From NCBI RefSeq assembly GCF_900215335.1, contig NZ_OCMT01000004.1, forward strand, positions 248,001 to 312,000: 64,000 nucleotides of DNA, in the 5' to 3' direction. Below are positions 63,439-64,000 of the stretch, piece by piece. Below the pieces are notes generated by a model that was given only the letters and a program-made list of their open reading frames with translations, had not been told where the DNA came from and made no database searches. This stretch comes from Pedobacter xixiisoli. Its GTDB lineage: Bacteria; Bacteroidota; Bacteroidia; Sphingobacteriales; Sphingobacteriaceae. Numbering within the stretch: position 1 is the first letter of the stretch; each line of letters starts with the position of its first letter. The position numbers and the translations under genes were made by a program.

Positions 63439-64000
63439 CTACATAACCTTAATCCCGAACGATACCGATGATCTTTTCAATTCATAATCATGTAGCGGAC
63501 TTTCGGCTAGTGCATTATTTAAGCCTAAACGATAAGAAAGCTCAGGTATCATTGTAAAATGCTTGAAATTAATGGCATAGCTTGCACCTACCAAAGCCAA
63601 ATAGTTGTTCTTTTGAAGCTTGAGTTCTTCGTTTTGCTTGCTTAGGACGTACAGGTACTCTGCTCCAGCAACTAGAGATAATTCTTGATAAAGCTTCATG
63701 CTCAATTTTAAGGGCACAACAATATTTTTGTCTTTTAATTTTATTGAGTTATTGCTATTGTAAGTCAACCTATGTCGCTCGAAGTTGAGGTGAGGTTCGA
63801 AATTTATATCGATCGACTTGTTTAAGCTAGTTGAAAAGATATAGCCAAAACCAAAGCCAAGATCTGTTTTCACATCTATTGTTGGCTCACTGATTTGAAA
63901 GAAATTAACATTACTTTTTGTAAGAACACCCCATTTTATTTTCTTGTTTTCGGCATTGCCTTGAGCAACGGATTTTATACTGCCAATAATCAAGATACAG
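63439..64000 (-). CDS. PorT-like outer-membrane protein (copy 1), 5' truncated by window edge
   Basis: The frame is open to the right edge; CILIIGSIKSVAQ aligns with CLFIIGSLKSFAQ of the copy at 57517, so only about nine N-terminal residues are missing. The protein is highly similar to the 57517 copy throughout (for example AEYLYVLSKQNEE, FTMIPELSYRLGL), and its downstream partner is the same family. It shows a duplicated gene pair. Confidence 0.75.
   Translation of the reverse strand, partial: CILIIGSIKSVAQGNAENKKIKWGVLTKSNVNFFQISEPTIDVKTDLGFGFGYIFSTSLNKSIDINFEPHLNFERHRLTYNSNNSIKLKDKNIVVPLKLSMKLYQELSLVAGAEYLYVLSKQNEELKLQKNNYLALVGASYAINFKHFTMIPELSYRLGLNNALAESPLHDYELKRSSVSFGIKVM

Overview
The window is AT-rich DNA from a member of the Bacteroidota, most likely a Pedobacter-like Sphingobacteriaceae. 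The signs are paired TonB receptor/DUF4249 lipoprotein operons, OmpA proteins with calcium-binding linkers, a LytS/LytR pair, CPBP proteases, promoter-like TAnnTTTG boxes, few Shine-Dalgarno sites and dispersed hairpin repeats of the kind common in this group. No rRNA, tRNA, CRISPR or prophage was seen.

1-19 kb: mostly chromosomal housekeeping and stress genes. These are an OxyR-type regulator with both redox cysteines, a TonB receptor/DUF4249 operon, trmB, an alkyltransferase-like protein with Ala at the acceptor position, an AhpD-like protein, a SelW-like protein, a CPBP protease, polA, a TonB energy transducer, an MBL-fold hydrolase, YbaB, a double OmpA-domain protein, an old yellow enzyme, a ceramidase-like membrane protein, a D-2-hydroxyacid dehydrogenase and a small tyrosine phosphatase. 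19-39 kb: a lipoprotein, a probable operon of S1/P1 nuclease, TonB receptor and DUF4249, fumC, a histidine kinase/LytTR pair, a serine hydrolase, a DUF763 gene, a frameshifted REP-associated tyrosine transposase (RAYT) bracketed by its hairpins, recG, rarD, ridA and an OmpA porin. 39-49.5 kb: meaB, then an MsbA-like exporter and two convergent surface-polysaccharide operons whose stop codons overlap. 49.6-54.5 kb: rimP-nusA-infB, with a strong terminator hairpin between a probable promoter and rimP.

54.5-64 kb is the most unusual part. On the minus strand, two copies of an outer-membrane gene pair (a PorT-like barrel followed by a carboxypeptidase-regulatory-domain protein) bracket two CPBP intramembrane proteases. 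Packed around the proteases is a series of at least ten very short genes (26-47 codons) for hydrophobic peptides, most too short for routine gene calling. Several are paralogues of each other (P1/P7, P4/P10, P5/P12), some overlap by ATGA, and decayed copies lie between them. I read this as a candidate undescribed peptide system, in which small membrane or exported peptides are processed or countered by CPBP proteases and linked to dedicated outer-membrane proteins. Function is inference; the gene arrangement and paralogy are read directly.

The window also holds three kinds of dispersed repeat: a hairpin family associated with the RAYT, a composite repeat with fixed ends and a variable hairpin core, and an element with arms reading cgtcat(g/c)ctgaattt. 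Labels P0-P13 for the small peptides are mine.
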